Assembly: GCF_001659605.2 (NCBI RefSeq)
Contig: NC_035174.2
Coordinates: 27,229,027-27,293,026 of the forward strand
Direction of reading: 5' to 3'
DNA: 64,000 nt
DNA from: Manihot esculenta
Taxonomy: Eukaryota; Streptophyta; Magnoliopsida; Malpighiales; Euphorbiaceae
In this document: in pieces, positions 50,082 through 60,427 of the stretch
Layout: each line of letters begins with the position of its first letter
Position numbering within the stretch: the stretch's first letter is position 1
Translations under genes and position numbers: made by a program
Notes under the pieces: generated by a model
Told to the model about the DNA's origin: nothing
The model's input: only the letters and a program-made list of their open reading frames with translations
Databases searched by the model: none

Positions 50082-53000
50082 TTGTTCTTCCATGGAGGGT
50101 CCAACCCCGACGTTGCTAATCTTAGATCGCATATTACTTCCTCTACCATAACTAAACACATTTCTCGGAGGTATTTAGATACTCTACTTTATCTTATTCG
50201 AGCTCCTTTTCAAAATGAAAGGATAGTTCTTCCAAACCCTCCCCCTCCTGGTTTGATGGATCCCCAAAGGGGGCGTTGTATAGTCTTTTTCCTTAAACAG
50301 AGAGATTTTGGTCTACCTTTCCCTTTTACCCCTTTCTTTATCGAGGTTTTCCAATACTTCGGAGTAACCCCCCGGATGTTGTCTCCGAATTCCATTCTGT
50401 TCATGTGTTGCTTTGAGTCCATCTGCCGAAGTTGGGGTTTTACACCCACGACATGTTTGTTTGTCACTTTCTTCCGTCTTGTCAAGGCGGTCCAGAATTT
50501 TTATTATTTCTCCCCTCGTAGTGGGTTATCCCTCTTCACGGGCTATAAGGATTCCATAAAGGGATGGGTAGAGAGTTTCCTTGTGGCGGAGCTGAAATTA
50601 GAATCCGCCTTATCGTGGGGAGTAGATCTAAGTTGGGAGGATGTTCCTCCGGGCTGCAATGACCTGCCCCGATTAAGCCTTATTGAGCAGGTGGGGTTGC
50701 TTCGATTGACTTCTGTTGAGAGGAAATATGACGTCGAGAAGTGTATGTTCGTGTCTAATCTTAGGGATATCCGGGACACGGGTATAGTGCCTTGTCCAGC
50801 GATTCTGTTTCTTCTTTGTAAATGATATCATGAAATCCGTTAATTCTTTGTAGTTTCGTGTTTTTGCAGCTTCTGACGTTAAAATGGAAGAGATCAAGTA
50901 TCCGAAGAACTTAGTCCTGTCTCGGGATAATATGCATGCCATTTTCGATGCCCTTCGGGCTAGGCGTTCAGTGCCTGAGGTCGCTGCAGAGGTGGCTCAA
51001 GTTGCTTCTTCCAAGAAAGTTAGCCGACCTCCTGCCAAGGCTTCCTCCCGAGATCCTAAGCCGAGCTCCCGCGGCACCAAATCATCTCGGCTATCCAGTC
51101 GTGGCAAGTCGGCCTTGACTATTAAGCCTATTGAAGAGCCTAAGTCCGCTCAAGCTTCTTCAGAGGGCGTGAGGGAAATTTCTCTGCCATCATGGAGTAG
51201 ACCGAGGTCGTTGAACAAGCGCAGTTGGGTCTTGCTCATTCTTCTGAAGAGGTGTCAGGGGGAAATTTAGGTCCCCCATTACTGAAGATAAGGAGGCTTC
51301 TGGGAAGGGTAAAGAGATCGTTCTTATAGAGGACAAAGTCCCAGAGGTCCCTATCACAGATGTCGCTGCCCCTGCGAAGACCGGGTCTGGGTCTGGAGGC
51401 ATCATAGAGAAGACTGGGGACAAGCGTCCAGCCCCTCCTGAGATGTCTGCCCCGCCTCCTGCTCGGAAGAAATCCAGGGCTGCCAAAGGATCTTCTCCAG
51501 CCCTTCCTTCTATTGGGAAGGAGAAGAATGTTCCTATTGTACCTCTGTTGTCTTCTCCTGACAACGATACTCTGAATGCGGCGAATATCACCTCTCAATC
51601 TCCGGCCAGTGCTGTCGCCGAACTTCTTAGGAAACAAATGTTCGGTGGAACCACAGAGGCCTCGGATCCACGTCTACTTGCCCTTACTGGTCTTTTAGCC
51701 AGTTCTACCAAGGAACAAGCATCCTTCCGATCTCGATCTCGTGAGGAGCTCGGGAATACAATCAGGGAGATGCTTCTGATGGTAAGCTATTTTTCCATTT
51801 CTCTTTTGGTTTTCTTTATTTCTTTCTTTTAATCGGTTGTTCTTTTGTGTTAGGTGACGGGCCTCTTTATGGAGGTGGACGCTCGGGACCACTCTATCCG
51901 GGAGTCTGTGGATCGCCGGATTGAAGACGCGCGCTTGGAGGAGAATATATCTGCCACCAGCGATGCCAGAGGCAATCTCTTAGCTGCCCGAGAGCATACC
52001 CAATCCCTCCAGGCGGAGTTGCATTTTGCGTTGGAGGCCCTTAAAAGAGCTGAAGGAAAGGCAACTGAGACAGAGGAGCACGCCAAGTCCCTGGAAGTAG
52101 AGTTATCTCGTACTCGCAGGGTTCTTAAGGAGTCTGATGAGAGGATGGCTGCCGTGGAAGTTCGTTGTGAAGGAGTTTTAAAGCAGCTGTCCTCTATGAC
52201 GGAAGCTCTTCGGGAAAGAGACGAGGCTATGAATCAAAGAAATGAGGTCCAACGCCAATATGAAGCCTTAAAGGCTGATTCTGAAGGACTTCAGGTTCAC
52301 CTGAATGAGGTGAACGTTCAGAAAGAGAAAGCCCTAGCTCGGGTGGAAGTCCTTGAGCAGGAGCTGAGCACGAGTTCTGAACGTATCAGAGACCTGGCTT
52401 CATCGGTGGAGGAATTCCAACTTCGCCATCAACAGCTTAACCATGAAGTCAGGACTTTGGAACGTAAATGTTCAGCCCTGCTCGAGGTAGTGAAACACGC
52501 TGAAAGCAAAGTCCAGCTAGAACGCGAGAAATGTCTAGCGGAGTATCAGGAGTCGGAGGAGCTGAAAAGAAAGATTGAGCAGGCCTGTGAAGCTTACCTT
52601 CAAGACTACAAGGATTCCCCTGAGTTGAAGGCATTTATAGCTGAGGCCTGTGAATCACATCTTGATGAATATAAAGCCTCTGCAGACATGAAAGCTGTTG
52701 TTCTTCAGAAGGCCTTCCGCATGTACGTAACTGGCTACAATCGCGGCATAAGGGAAGCTAGACATGCTCCTGATACTCCTCTGGAAAAGCTTCGTATGGC
52801 CGAAGTGGACTCTGATGGCGAGCCGGTGTTATATGGGGAAGATGATTTCCCTATGCCTAGAGGTGATTGTCGCGTTGTAGGCTCGTTAGCTGTGTCTTCT
52901 GAAGAAGAATCCGAGCCGGATGGGGAGGACATAGAAGTCCCTGAATCTGAAGGAGGCGACCCCGATTTTGAAGGGGAAGACCTCGACCCAGGGTTGGAGA

Positions 53001-53152
53001 TTGCCCCGGTTGTTGATATGGAGAAATCTGACCCAAAGGATACCGGGCTTCCTTCAGATATGATTGTAAATAAAAATAGTGTAGGCGAGGATGTTCTTAA
53101 AAATGTAAGTCCCTTAAGGACTATTTTCCCTTCAACCTCCGCAGATAAATAG
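50082..53152 (+). pseudogene. Antisense extra ORF of the Tat element (putative gypsy-type transposon domain, coiled coil)
   Basis: A multi-exon plus-strand frame, antisense to gag-pol. Exon A (about 50082-50817) resembles the plant 'putative gypsy type transposon' family (PF04195): FFIEVFQYFGVTPRMLSPNS, then SICRSWGFTPTTCLFVTFF and GWVESFLV. Intron 50818-50870 (GTAAAT...TTGCAG). Exon B begins SDVKMEEIKYPKNLVLSRDN and runs into a Lys/Ser/Pro-rich linker. Intron about 51782-51853 (GTAAGC...GTTAG). Exon C (51854-53152, 432 codons) is a long coiled coil with heptads, then an acidic tail. Exon B carries frame changes near 51170 and 51270 and an in-frame TAG near 51198, so the copy is broken. Stop TAG at 53150. 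Function unknown. Confidence 0.65.
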
Positions 53153-53900
53153 ATTGTAATAGCCATTTTTCTCAATGGAATTTTAATTTCTTGTTACTTG
53201 AATTACTTATTGTTTTTCATATATCTTGGAATTTATCTCTTCTTTTCGTAGTTGTAATATTTACACTGTATAAGTTTTTTCCGAACTAAACTAGCCTTTA
53301 GTTATGAGCTCGGTTCTCAGCTAATTGTCTGAGCTTATGAGAAGTCCGATCACATACCTTTTAATGGTACTTAGCTGGGCTCCCTTTTTTCCCAAGTTGC
53401 CCCTTTGCCTCCTCAACCTTTCATTACATGAGTGTTGAGGGGGTAAATCCTTAAACTCTGTATATGTTTGTGGGGGCTTATTTTAAATAATTTTTTCCTT
53501 TTTCCTTGGTTGTGAGCTCGGATGTCTATTTATGGCGAACTGACTCGAGTTATGAGCACGGTCCCTTTTTTTTTTTTTTTTTTTATCCGAGCTGAGAGCT
53601 CGGCTCTTCACTCTTCACTTAGGCTTTTTTACACCTATGGCCTGTGATGCTTCTCATACCCCTGGGTGTTTTCCCGGCTATTTGCTGTCTAGACCTCTTT
53701 GTAAGCTGAGCTAGCTTAGCGTCAGCGATCACTTTTTAAGTTTAGTGCCTTTTGGCTATGGTGCTCCGAGCTCCTTCGGGAGATCGGAGTTTGACCTTTC
53801 TTTGATGCCTTTGGACTCATCTTTCTGTGAGGTCGGAACTGTATTTTTATGAATTGTCCCTGCATATGATATGGGGAATTTTTTGCTTAAGGATGGCCTT
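53153..53900. other. Tat element spacer after the antisense ORF
   Basis: Pyrimidine-rich, with recurring GAGCTCGG words and a T20-like run at 53568-53584. A stretch at 53395-53450 (GTTGCCCCTTTGCCTCC, then GTTGAGGGGGTAAA) again resembles the leader next to the LTR. No gene. Confidence 0.5.
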
Positions 53901-53906
53901 AAGGCC

Positions 53907-54440
53907 TTCATCAGCTGTTTTTGCTTTGTTTTCCCGGGAGTTCTTAGGGGATCCCGGTCTTCTTTTATTTTTACGGGATGGCCTCGGGGCCTCGCCGGTT
54001 GTTTGTGTTCCAAGAGATCTTACGAGATCCTGGCTATTTTTGTTCCGGGGTGACCTCGGGGCCCCGCCGACTGTTTGTGCTCCAGGAGATCTCACGAGAT
54101 CCTGGTCGTTTTTATTCCGGGGTGACCTCGGGGCCCCGCCGACTGTTTGTGCTCCAGGAGATCTCACGAGATCCTGGTCGTTTTTGTTCCGGGGTGACCT
54201 CGGGGCCCCGCCGGTTGTTTGTACTCCAGGAGATCTCACAAGATCCTGGTCGTTTTTGTTCCTGGGTGACCTCGGGGCCCCGCCGGTTGTTTGTGCTCCA
54301 GGAGATCTCACGAGATCCTGGTCGTTTTTATTCCGGGGTGACCTCGGGGCCCCGCCGGCTGTTTGTGCTCCAGGAGATCTCACGAGATCCTGGTCGTTTT
54401 TGTTCCGGGGTGACCTCGGGGCCCCGCCGACTGTTTGTCT
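53907..54440. repeat. 72-bp minisatellite, seven units
   Basis: The word TGACCTCGGG (first copy TGGCCTCGGG) recurs at 53979, 54051, 54123, 54195, 54267, 54339 and 54411, exactly 72 bp apart. Each unit holds GGGGCCCCGCC and an AGATCTCACGAGATC-like near-palindrome. Because 72 is a multiple of 3, several frames on both strands stay open as 24-residue repeats. These are most likely not genes. Confidence 0.95.
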
Positions 54441-54641
54441 TCTCAGTTTGGTTCATGGTGTTAGGAAATTTAGGGGATCCTGTACACCTACCTCCCTGAG
54501 GTCTTGTTCCTCTAAGGGGTCTCTCCGAGCCCTGTTCTTTCTTTGTCATGGAGGAGTTTTATTCATAAAGATAATCTTATTGTGTAAACAATTTGTTTCC
54601 TTCATATTTATCATAATACAATGTTTTTCTTTACAACTATA

Positions 54642-56132
54642 TCAGGGGAAATACCTCTTTAGGTGTTGAATATTCCAAGCGTGGGGCTCATGGTTCCCTT
54701 GCATATCTTCAATTCGGTATACTCCTGGCCGGACTACTTTTGTTACCTTGAACGGGCCCTCCCAGGTCGGTACTAGCTTGCCAGCTGCCTCCCTTTTTCC
54801 TGTGGCTTCCAGGTTTCTTAAGGCCAGGTCTCCCACTTTCAAGCTTCTTTCTCTGACCTTTTGGTTGTAGTATCGTGCTGCCCGTTGTTGATAGGCGGCA
54901 GTTCAGGTTTGAGCTTCTTCCCTGATTTCCTCAAGGGCATCCAGGTTGCTTCTTAGCTTGTCGTCGTTAGAGCTCTCACTAGCAAATTGGACTCGATGAT
55001 TAGGAATCTGCAACTCAACTGGGACTACGGCCTCTGTACCATAGGCAAGTGCAAAGGGCGTTTCTTTAGTGGGTGCTCTAGGGGTGGTTCGGAGTGCCCA
55101 CAGGATGCTGTTGAGCTCTTCTGCCCAATTTGCCTTTGCCCCATCTAGCCGCTTTTTTAATCCTTGTAGGATGGCTCTGTTGGTGACCTCTGTTTGGCCG
55201 TTAGTTTGAGGATGAGCCACAGAGGAGAATTTATGCCAGATACCCATGTTCGTTGTGAAAGCTCTAAAGGTGCTGCAATCAAACTGTCTGCCATTATCTG
55301 AAATAAGCACTCTGGGTACACCAAATCTGCAGATGATATGTCCCCACACAAAATCTATCATCTTTCGAGCTGTAATTGTGGCTATTGCTTCCGCCTCTGG
55401 CCATTTTGAGAAGTACTCTACAGCCACCACTACAAATTTCCTCTGCCCCATAGTCTTGGGGAAAGGTCCCAGGATGTCAATTCCCCATTGCGAGAAAGGC
55501 CATGGACTGGATATGCTGGCTTGAGGAGTGGCTGGAGTTTTGATGGCATTAGCAAATCTCTGGCATACGTCGCATCTTCGGACGAACTCTTCTGCTTCTT
55601 TTTTAACAGTGGGCCAATAATACCCTTGCCTGAATACTTTATTAGCTAATGTCCCTCCTCCCTTGTGGGCTCCACACATGCCTCTATGTATTTCTTCCAT
55701 CACCTTCGTAGCCTCTTCCGGGCTCACGCATCGGAGCCACGGACTGGACTTTCCTTTTCTGTATAAGGTCCCCCTTATTGCTTGGTAGTTAGCGGCACGA
55801 GCTGCTATCTTTTTGGCTTCATCTTTATCCTCGGGGAGTTTACCTTTCTCCAGGTATTCTAAGTAAGGGGTCATCCAAGTCGGGTTCTTTTCTACCTGCA
55901 ATATTGTGTTAGTTTTATTAAAAGCAGGTATATGGACATGTTGTATGTACACTTCATCGGGAAGCTGTTCCAATTCTTCTTTGGATAATCGGCTAAGCAG
56001 ATCTGCTTCCTCGTTTTCCTCTCGGGGTATTCTCTGAAATCTGATGGTTACTCCTCGACTTGTGAGCTCGGCTTCTAAAGTTTTTACTTTAGCTAGGTAA
56101 TTCTGCATAATGGGATCTCTAGCCTGATACAT
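54642..56132 (-). pseudogene. Tat pol remnant: RNase H end, integrase, C-terminal domain
   Basis: From about 56132 the frame starts in the RNase H C-terminal text (MYQARDPIMQNYLAKVKTLE), then the integrase zinc region (CGAHKGGG...CDVCQRFA), the catalytic core (GIDILGPFP, LISDNGRQFD, HPQTNGQTEVTNR; D, D and E present), and LDALEEIREEAQT. A single in-frame TGA at about 54908 (position of an expected Arg) is followed by AAYQQRAARYYNQKVRERS and the C-terminal domain (LKVGDLALRN to HAWNIQHLKRYFP, stop at 54642). Protease and RT are missing upstream. Confidence 0.85.
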
Positions 56133-57702
56133 CCCTCTTCACGAAGTTCTTGAGATGCCCCCTCTTTATCAACCTCTCGATCTCTGCTATCAACTGGAAG
56201 CAGTTGTTGGTATCGTGGCCATGCGTCCGATGATATTGACAATATTTGTCAGGATTCCGCTGGTCTGCTTCTGACTTCATAGGTTGGGGCCACTGGAGGA
56301 ATTCCTTATCTTGGACAGCCATGAGCACCTCGGCTCTGGACGCATTTAGTGGAGTCGGCTTCTCAGGGACCCAAGGGGGAGGCAATCTTGGCTCATGGAC
56401 CCGTGGAGGGGGAGGCCTTTGATCCCTTCGCTCCCAGGCCTGCTTGTACGGCTCGGGCCTCTTGCCGTGTTTCTTTTCATGTTTCTCCGGCCTCCTTTCT
56501 TCTGAGGCTTTTTCTTTTCCTGTCATCCCTTTGGCAAATCGGCTTGTTACTAAGGCGTCATCCTGCCTTATATACTTCTCCGCTCTCTTCATCAGCTCGG
56601 CCAGGGAGGTCGGAGGCTTCCTGCTTAAGGAACCGAAGAACTCGGCAGAGGTCGTTCCCTTTTGCATGGCCTCTACCGTCCTTCCTTCATCGAGCTCGGG
56701 AATCTGCAGGGCCTCCGTATTGAAACGAGCGACATACTCTCTGAGTGATTCGCCCCCTCTCTGTCTTACTGTCTCCAAGTAGCTCGTCTTCCTCTCTGCT
56801 GGCACCCCGACTATGAATCGACTGATGAAGCGAGTGGCTAAGTCTCCGAAACTTCTGATACTTTCGGCCTCAAGGCTGTTGAACCACGCCTGCGCTGGTC
56901 CCGAGAGTGTCGTTGGAAACACTTTACACATTAAGGCATCTGACAGAGTTTGCAACTCCATGAAGGTCTTATAGTTCATGACGTGCTCCCTCGGGTTGCC
57001 AGCTCCGTCATAGGCCGCCATTGATGGCATCATAAACTTCTTAGGGACAGTCTCTTGCTGCACCCACTTTGAGAAAGGGGAAGAAGTAGGTAAAGAGGTT
57101 TGGCTTTGGTCTTTCTTACCTAGCTCGGCTAAGAGCTGTTCTCTCAATCTCTTCAACTTTTGGTCCACCTTCTCGTCTTCCGGGTTGGGTTTTTTCTCCA
57201 GGTGGTACTCCTCCTCCTCTGCTTCAGTTTCCGTCCACCTGGTTGTTTCGGCTGAATAGTTATCCACCTCCTCATTTTCTATCATCTCTCTCGCCCTCCT
57301 CGCATGGATTTGGGCCTCCGGTTCTTCCTCTTCCCCGGCTCTTCTCCCTCTTTCTCCAGTATCGCGGCTGCTGGTTTGAAGACGGTCAGGTACAGGTCGG
57401 GGGTCATTGGTCTGAGGTTCCTCTACAACCGGGAGTGTATTTACTGGGGTGCTGAGGCCTCTCTGTTGCATTATCTGCCCCAACCAGTGGGCGGTATTTT
57501 GTAACTGGAAAGCCATGTTTTGAAGATCCTGGTTAGACAGGGTAACAGTGGGAGTATTCCCTGCCAAACTTGGCGAGGGATTAAGAGGAACAGGCGTTTG
57601 GTTGTTGAATGTCGTAGGACTAGAAAATGAGAATTGTTGCCCATCTTGGGCAGAGCTTAGGTCATTTGGGACGTTAAGGTTACTCTCCTGGTGATTAGCC
57701 AT
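56119..57702 (-). CDS. Tat gag protein
   Basis: 527 codons from ATG 57702 (MANHQESNLNVPNDL). Gln/Pro-rich start, a charged region, retrotransposon gag domain at about 230-330 (AWFNSLEAESIRSFGDLATRF, then ESLREYVARFNTEALQIPEL), a Lys/Arg-rich region, and near the end the C-x-x-H-H-C type text CQYHRTHGHDTNNC. The frame ends 18 residues after IERLIKRGH because the deletion joint brings in pol text in another frame. The core gag is open and could still form particles. The start lies about 80 bp inside the 5' LTR. Confidence 0.85.
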   Translation of the reverse strand: MANHQESNLNVPNDLSSAQDGQQFSFSSPTTFNNQTPVPLNPSPSLAGNTPTVTLSNQDLQNMAFQLQNTAHWLGQIMQQRGLSTPVNTLPVVEEPQTNDPRPVPDRLQTSSRDTGERGRRAGEEEEPEAQIHARRAREMIENEEVDNYSAETTRWTETEAEEEEYHLEKKPNPEDEKVDQKLKRLREQLLAELGKKDQSQTSLPTSSPFSKWVQQETVPKKFMMPSMAAYDGAGNPREHVMNYKTFMELQTLSDALMCKVFPTTLSGPAQAWFNSLEAESIRSFGDLATRFISRFIVGVPAERKTSYLETVRQRGGESLREYVARFNTEALQIPELDEGRTVEAMQKGTTSAEFFGSLSRKPPTSLAELMKRAEKYIRQDDALVTSRFAKGMTGKEKASEERRPEKHEKKHGKRPEPYKQAWERRDQRPPPPRVHEPRLPPPWVPEKPTPLNASRAEVLMAVQDKEFLQWPQPMKSEADQRNPDKYCQYHRTHGHDTNNCFQLIAEIERLIKRGHLKNFVKRDVSG

Positions 57703-57764
57703 CGTGGATCTCAGTGGGTTTTGTTAAGAGTGAAAACTCCGGTGATGAAAAGATCTCCGTCGTT

Positions 57765-57784
57765 TTCCCACAGACGGCGCCAAT
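57765..57784 (-). other. Tat primer-binding site
   Basis: Minus-strand TGGCGCCGTCTGTGGGA, two bases after the 5' LTR end. This is the site typical of plant Tat/Ogre elements. Confidence 0.85.
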
Positions 57785-58294
57785 TGATGATCTGAGATCC
57801 AATAGAATAGGGTTTTACAAGGGTGTGTATTGAAGAATAAAACTTGGCGTATCTCTCTAGAGGGGTATCCCTTTTATCCTTTTCTTCCTGCTTGCTGGTG
57901 ACGTATAACGGCTCTCCCATGATTGGACCACGAGTCTCTGCCATACAGATATGGGCGTACGAGGGTATCAGGCGCCTGCTCCATGCGTAACGGCTTTTGA
58001 TTCTCCTCCGTGCGTACACTTGAGCGGATCTGCCAGGCTGTATGACGAGTCTCGTTCTGGATTCTGGGCTGGGCCGAGAGCTGGGCTGGACGATGAACCC
58101 AGGAGGAGAAGGAATCCGTGGGGAGGTTATACGGGCTGGGCCGATCTCGATGAGGAAGAATCTGGTGGAGTCCGGCCTCAGGAGTCTGATGATCCGGGCT
58201 TGTTTTACTTGAGAGGGCGTGCGGGCCTTCCTTTCATGGGCCGTGGCCGTAATCTAAGCTCAGGATTGGGGGTAGGGAAATCCAGCGGTCATCA
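57785..58294 (-). repeat. Tat element 5' LTR
   Basis: 510 bp, same termini as the left LTR, followed by the ATAAC target duplication. Open frames over both LTRs (for example 57951-58298 and 47434-47847) are the same repeat read twice and are not genes. Confidence 0.93.
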
Positions 58295-58399
58295 ATAACT
58301 CTAATTAAATTCATGTATTTTTACTTTTTTTTTTTTTTGAAAAGTAGAACAATATAAAATTCATGGATTATTGTCATTAACTTTTGAAGGTTCAATTTA

Positions 58400-59960
58400 T
58401 TAAGGACTGCAGATTACGAACAGAATGTCTCAAAGATCATCGACAAAGCAATGAATCTCAACGGTGTAGATCAAGTTCCTAAGTTATCCTCCAATTTTCA
58501 GTGCCAAATGAACCAACATCACAGGATTTTAGTTGGCAAGCTCATCTCTCCGACGAACCTTAGTGGTGCTGCCCTAAAAGCAGCTCTGCAAAAATTATGG
58601 AAATAAGATTGGATTTTACTATTCACTCTAGGAGAAATAATTTGTTCATATTTACCTTCAGTCATGAGATAGATGCAGGCAATGTCTTAAACAACAGACC
58701 ATGGTGTGTGTAGAACCAATTACTTCTTTTATAGGAGTGGCCTCCAGACCTCTCTTTTCATGAGATTAATTTTGGCTCTACCCCAATATGAGTTCAAGCA
58801 CATGGCCTTTCTCTGAATATGATAAATAAAGAAAATACCCAACAAATTGGGTGGCTGATTGGGGAACTTGTTGAGGTTGATCTGTCCTTGGAGGGAGCGA
58901 TCGAGAACCCTATGTTCCTCCTCTTCAAAACACATATAAAGATTGAGAAACCCATTGTTCCAAGTTTTCATTATTCTACTGCAAGCGGAAAGAAGAATTG
59001 GGTGAATTTAAAGTATGAGAAGCTACTGGACATTTGCTATAGTTGTGGAGTTATGGGCCACCTTAGCAGAGATTTCCCCAAGATGGAGACGTCGGAACAG
59101 GAATAAAATCCAGAGACTAACAAAACTAAATTTGGTCCTTAGCTTAAGACCAATCTCTTTAAACATGTTTGAAAACTAGTACACAAACTCATCTTCCCTA
59201 CTGAGCATCCTCAGCCATGCTAACACTCCCTCAGAAACCCTAACCTTACTAGTTCAAGACATATACCCAGCTCCAACCAAAATCCTCAGTGATTCTCAAA
59301 ATTTTTCTTTACTATCTCTTTCAACTCCTTCTTGCTTTATTCCAAAGACAATCACCCTTAATGCTTTGGAAGTTGAAAACTCATCTCATCCCAATGTAAC
59401 CACCACTCCTTTTTCTCCACACCCATCCCCAACCTCAAAGCTCACACCTGAAAAACTCTCACCGGAATCTATCCATTCTGCTGAACTACCACCACCGCTG
59501 GGAATCTGATGCACTGGTGAGCAGCCAACACATAGAGATCCTTCCTTTTTAAAGATAAACCACCACATAGATAAAAGCTCTTATGTTCTTTACTCTTCTG
59601 ATGAAATATCAAAAGATGTGACAGCGTTGAGCCCTGTGCCAGCCATGGAAGAATAGAGGTATACAACAGATAAAATCTCATACTTGTTTGCAGAATATTT
59701 GGCCTCAATAGGTATGCCAAGAGTCAACACAAAGGAGATCTTGCAAAAGTTTTCATACTTAGCTTTCTACTTCCAACAGGCGATCGCCCAGAAGCTAATC
59801 AAGGTATCAGAGGAGACACAAGAAACATTAAAACACGGGCAAGCTCAAGATTCCTTTTACACTACTGAAACTGAAGAGAGGCTCACATATTTAAGGCCCA
59901 CCCAATCAAGCCTAGTGGACATGCATGAACCAACTAATTGGTGGAAGCCCAGTGGACCTT
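58400..59960 (+). pseudogene. L1-type LINE ORF1, decayed
   Basis: Weak DUF4283-type text at the start (RILVGKLISPTNLSGAAL, then LQKLW), then open stretch 58819-59106 with a zinc knuckle, YSCGVMGHLSRDF, in which the last cysteine is replaced by phenylalanine. Many stops before and after. ORF1 proteins bind the element's RNA; this copy cannot. The 5' boundary is unclear, near the Tat insertion at 58295. Confidence 0.65.
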
Positions 59961-60427
59961 AGTGGGCTTGGTGATAAAAATTAGGCTCCATGCAAGAAGG
60001 TTTTCTCATCTTATCTAACCCCTCTCAATATACCCAGTAATCTTCTAGAGCCCACAACACTCTTGCCTCTGGATAAGCTCATTGAGTTAGCAGTGTATCT
60101 CTTTCTTCCTAGCTTGAAGAGCTCAAGACCAACAAAGGAAGCAAGTGGCGAAACAAAGAATTCCGAAGAGAATTTTTCTGGATCCAGAGGAATTAAAAAA
60201 AGGAGAGCTTGAGCACATACTATGGGAACTTCTTCAGTTATTATACAAGATATCTTAGAAGAAACAATGGGAGTAACGAAGATAAGACCTTCAAGATCTG
60301 GATTTGCAAATGGCAAGAGACTAAGAGAAGTTCCTAATCAAGGACAGAGAATGAAGAAATTTTACTTGCTAAACACTAATGCTGAGACAGTAGGGATAGC
60401 CAGCCAAAAGTGGCCCCAATCTGATCA

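Larger units (their letters stand above)
47266..58294 (-). mobile_element. Tat-type Ty3/Gypsy retrotransposon, 11.0 kb, with internal deletion
   Basis: LTRs at 47266-47777 (512 bp) and 57785-58294 (510 bp), TGATGATCTG...GGTCATCA, with target duplication ATAAC (47261-47265 and 58295-58299). About 15 substitutions and a 2-bp gap separate the LTRs by eye, roughly 3 percent. Primer-binding site TGGCGCCGTCTGTGGGA follows the right (5') LTR; polypurine tract GAAGGTGAAGGGGCAA precedes the left (3') LTR. Order on the minus strand: gag, remnant RNase H, integrase, then a 6.9-kb region with an antisense extra ORF. Protease, RT and most of RNase H are deleted. Extra ORFs between pol and the 3' LTR are known in the Tat group. 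Confidence 0.93.

Noticed and set aside
53827..54669. Long repetitive open frames on both strands (up to 280 codons)
   Set aside because: Created by the 72-bp minisatellite, whose period is a multiple of three.
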